A DNA stretch of 64,000 nt. It comes from Ophioceras dolichostomum (taxonomy: Eukaryota > Ascomycota > Sordariomycetes > Magnaporthales > Ophioceraceae). Under the pieces are notes generated by a model. It did no database searches. It had not been told where the DNA came from and was given only the letters and a program-made list of their open reading frames with translations. The translations under genes were made by a program, and so were the position numbers. The stretch is from positions 14,184 to 78,183 of the forward strand of contig PYST01000085.1 in the NCBI GenBank assembly GCA_003049485.1, written 5' to 3'. This document shows positions 61,581 to 64,000 of this stretch, in pieces (within the stretch, counting starts at the first letter, position 1; every line of letters starts with the position of its first letter).

Positions 61581-64000
61581 CTAAAGCATTGAAGGCCCCC
61601 AAATGCTCCCCCCGCCTCCAAACCCCGCAATCCCCACAGACGGTCCCCCAAAATCCCTAAAAGTCTCCCCAAGGTTCGACCAGTCGAAGTCCGCACCAGC
61701 GCCGCCGCCGCCGCCGTCGCCACCGACGTCGACATCCATGTTGACGTCGACGTCGAACGCCTCGGTCCCCTGCAGCGGGAACAGGTCGCCCTCCATCATG
61801 GTGGCCATCGGCCTCGCGATCGTGGGGCTCGTCGGCGACATCGTCGTGGCCGTTGTCGTACTGGTAGTGTTCGTGTTAGTCCTCGCTATCGAGGCCGGCA
61901 CCGGCGCAGGTGGCGACTCCGTGCTCCTGGAAGACGACCGGAGGTCTTCGGGGAAGGGCACGTAGGGGCGCTCTTGGACCGGCCAGAGCCAGAGGGGCGG
62001 GTAGTCGCGGCGGCCGTCCCAGAGCATGTCATGGTCTTTGGCGGTTGGTGCTTGGCCGGCCTGCTGGGGGCCTGCCGGTGGTGGGTTTGTCTGGACGGAC
62101 TGTGGAGAGTCACTGACGCTACTCTGTGACAGGTGACGGGCCGCCTGCTGATGTTGCGGTGGCGACGGCTGCCGCTGGTGCTGTCGGCCCTCCGCACTCC
62201 CCGCCCCTCCTCCTCCCCCCCGAACCCCGGACTCATCGCGAAGCTGACCAGCGGCGCCGGCAGCTTCCTTTCTCAGGTCGAGTGCCGTGGTGACCACGGG
62301 CCAAAAGTCGCTCGGTGCGAATGTGGGCTGGTTCATGACCTGGTCCATGAAGTCCATGAAGTCGCTAGCAATCGGTGCCGTCGATGTGGGTTGGTGAGCA
62401 GTGGTGACTGCTGTCGTCGGCGAGGCCATTGTTGTTGTTGGTGTCATCCCGGGCAGCCCATCGACCATGTTCATACTGCCAGCGCGTGCCGCCGCCGAGG
62501 CAGGGCCACCGCCGGCGCCGGCACCAGAAGGGGTCGAGCTCGGCATAGGGGAAAGTGGCAGCCTAGACACGGATGGTGGCGTCGTTGCCGGCGCACCCCC
62601 CTTGGCCAGCTGCCACGGGAGGATAGGCGGCTTCGTAGGCGGCAGCTCAGGCGCGCCGACCAGCTTGCGCCACTTCTCGCGGGCCACGGCGTTCTTGATG
62701 CTGCCGGACAGGACCCCGAAGCTGGTCGGGGCCGCAGCGTCCGAGTGCTGCTCTTCATCGAGCGCTACGGCGGCGGCCGGGTTGGCCTTCAGCCTCGCGA
62801 CCTCGCGGGCCCTGTGGCGGCGGGCGGTGGCGTACAGCCGCTTGAAGGGCACCCAGACGGCGGCGTTGTCAGCCAGGCGGTCGATGTCGGCGGCGGGGAC
62901 GGCGTGGTGGAACGAGGCGTTGAGCGCGAACCAGGCCCTCTCGGACAGAGCGCTCCAGGGCCTCTGGCACAGCTGCATGAGGATGTACGCCGTCGTCTGC
63001 CACTGCGCGAAGGACTCGAACATCCAGAGCCAGCGCTTGCAGCGTTTGTCCGTATACAGCAGGTGTCCGTACTCGAAGACCTCGACCGCGGCAGCGAGCA
63101 GCCGGTTCTTCAATCTCGGACATGCTTCGTCGCTGGGGCCGTCTTTCCCTGGTCCGGGGAAGAGCGCAGAATGGTATACGATCGTAGTCAGCTTGGCTAA
63201 AATGATGCGTCCCACCGTGGCAGCCGTCCAGCTGAGCGCGTTGCCCTCGTTCGGGCCGTCACGAGGATATAGTCGCTCGACCCTGCGGTAGACGGCCTGG
63301 AGCATACGCTCGCGGTCCTCCAGCGTGGAGCTCGCGTCGACAGGACACATGATTGCGCCCGCCGACGCCAGGGTGTGCAACCGCCGGCCCACCGGCAGGA
63401 TCTCGTACGCCATGTGGCAGAAAGTCATATCGGTGGGGCCTTCCCGGTCAGGAGGCAGCTCGGTGCTGTCTGGGCCGAAATCGGCGTCGTCGATATTTAG
63501 GGGCAGCCTCGTGTCCCACGTGCGGTCGGCAAGAGCCATGTCGGTGCCTTGGTCCTCGGCCGCGCGGAAGTCGACCATGATGAGCATCCAGAAGAGGCGA
63601 CGCCGCATTTCGCCCTCGAAGGGCGTCAGGTTGGGGAAGTTGTCCGGGTCGCGATGCAGGCCCAGCACCTGGCCGATGCGGACGGCCAGTCCGGCCATGG
63701 TCCAGGCAAAACGTGTGTCGTTGCGCCTCCTGACTAGCACAACGTAGAGCACGAGGGCCTGGAGCGAGGCAAAGTCGGACGACACGAGGAAGTTGGCACG
63801 CGCCAGGGCCTGCTCCAGCGCAAACCTGTACTGCGACAGAAGGAATGACTTGTCGGCGCCGAACTTGGTTTTCGCCTGTTCAAGGAAAGCGGTTAGCGAT
63901 AATGAAGCCGCGCATTCGGTTGATTATCCATCATAACGAGAAACTCAAGGCAGAGAGAACAAGGAGCTAGTCATGGGGAGTCGTCGAGTACATACCTCCT
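61581..64000 (-). CDS. Fungal-specific transcription factor, C-terminal part (cut by window edge)
   Basis: Minus strand. The last exon, 63875-61581, encodes 764 residues; five bases of the preceding exon (64000-63996) are present before a GTATGT donor, and the 121-nt intron ends in AACAG, phase 0. The beginning, including any zinc cluster, lies outside the window. The visible part opens within the fungal-specific regulatory domain: SQYRFALEQALARANFL, SLQALVLYVVLVRR, WTMAGLAVRIGQVLGLHRD and the hallmark EMRRRLFWMLIMVD. The last 330 residues are Pro/Ser/Thr/Gln low complexity, with an Asp/Gly-rich acidic patch (about 61680-61770) that could be an activation domain. It ends IWGPSML. Target pathway unknown. 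Confidence 0.85.

Overview
The window is nuclear DNA of a filamentous ascomycete (Pezizomycotina), most likely a sordariomycete. The evidence is short spliceosomal introns (about 45-240 nt, GT-AG with CTGAC/CTAAC branch sites), mostly intronic genes spread over both strands, GC-rich coding sequence, and families typical of these fungi: Pth11-like rhodopsin proteins, Zn(II)2Cys6 regulators, a Clr5-ankyrin protein and a NACHT/STAND protein. I reconstructed 19 protein-coding genes, one of them cut by the right edge. Exon joins were chosen by splice signals, reading phase and protein continuity. I saw no rRNA, tRNA, CRISPR array or intact transposon.

Left part (1-32.4 kb), mostly conserved or metabolic genes: a seven-TM rhodopsin-like protein (2758-4285), a secreted type-B carboxylesterase (4961-7084), pantothenate synthetase (7649-8959), a PlsB-family acyltransferase ending in a peroxisomal AKL signal (9358-12294, minus), RNase P/MRP subunit Pop4 (12825-13640), the WD40 protein Asa1 (14456-16415, minus) and a ferric reductase (17082-19328). 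About 6 kb without a recognisable gene follows, then a large polyQ Zn2Cys6 regulator (25365-28746), a HAD phosphatase (29706-30763, minus) and a TTC1-like TPR protein (31163-32370).

Middle part (32.6-56 kb), an accessory-looking block: a 1801-residue Clr5-ankyrin protein (32659-38322, minus), an MBL-fold hydrolase with an altered metal motif (39714-40607), a trypsin-like protease that splices in phase into a polytopic membrane protein (40742-44645, minus), a tail-anchored orphan (45240-46451), a second Zn2Cys6 regulator (47895-49797), a NACHT/STAND NLR-like protein (50420-53849, minus) and a divergent cysteine-motif orphan (54850-56007). An N-terminal signalling domain plus NACHT, a regulatory trypsin-like domain and membrane-anchored neighbours are what one expects of fungal self/non-self or innate-immunity loci. 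That link is inference.

Right part (57.5-64 kb): a GRDP/DUF1399 protein with a Gly/Cys-rich tail (57586-60679) converges on the C-terminal part of a third fungal-specific transcription factor (61581 to beyond 64000, minus).

The candidate new system is the 32.6-56 kb block, above all the protease-membrane gene, its divergent tail-anchored neighbour and the NLR.
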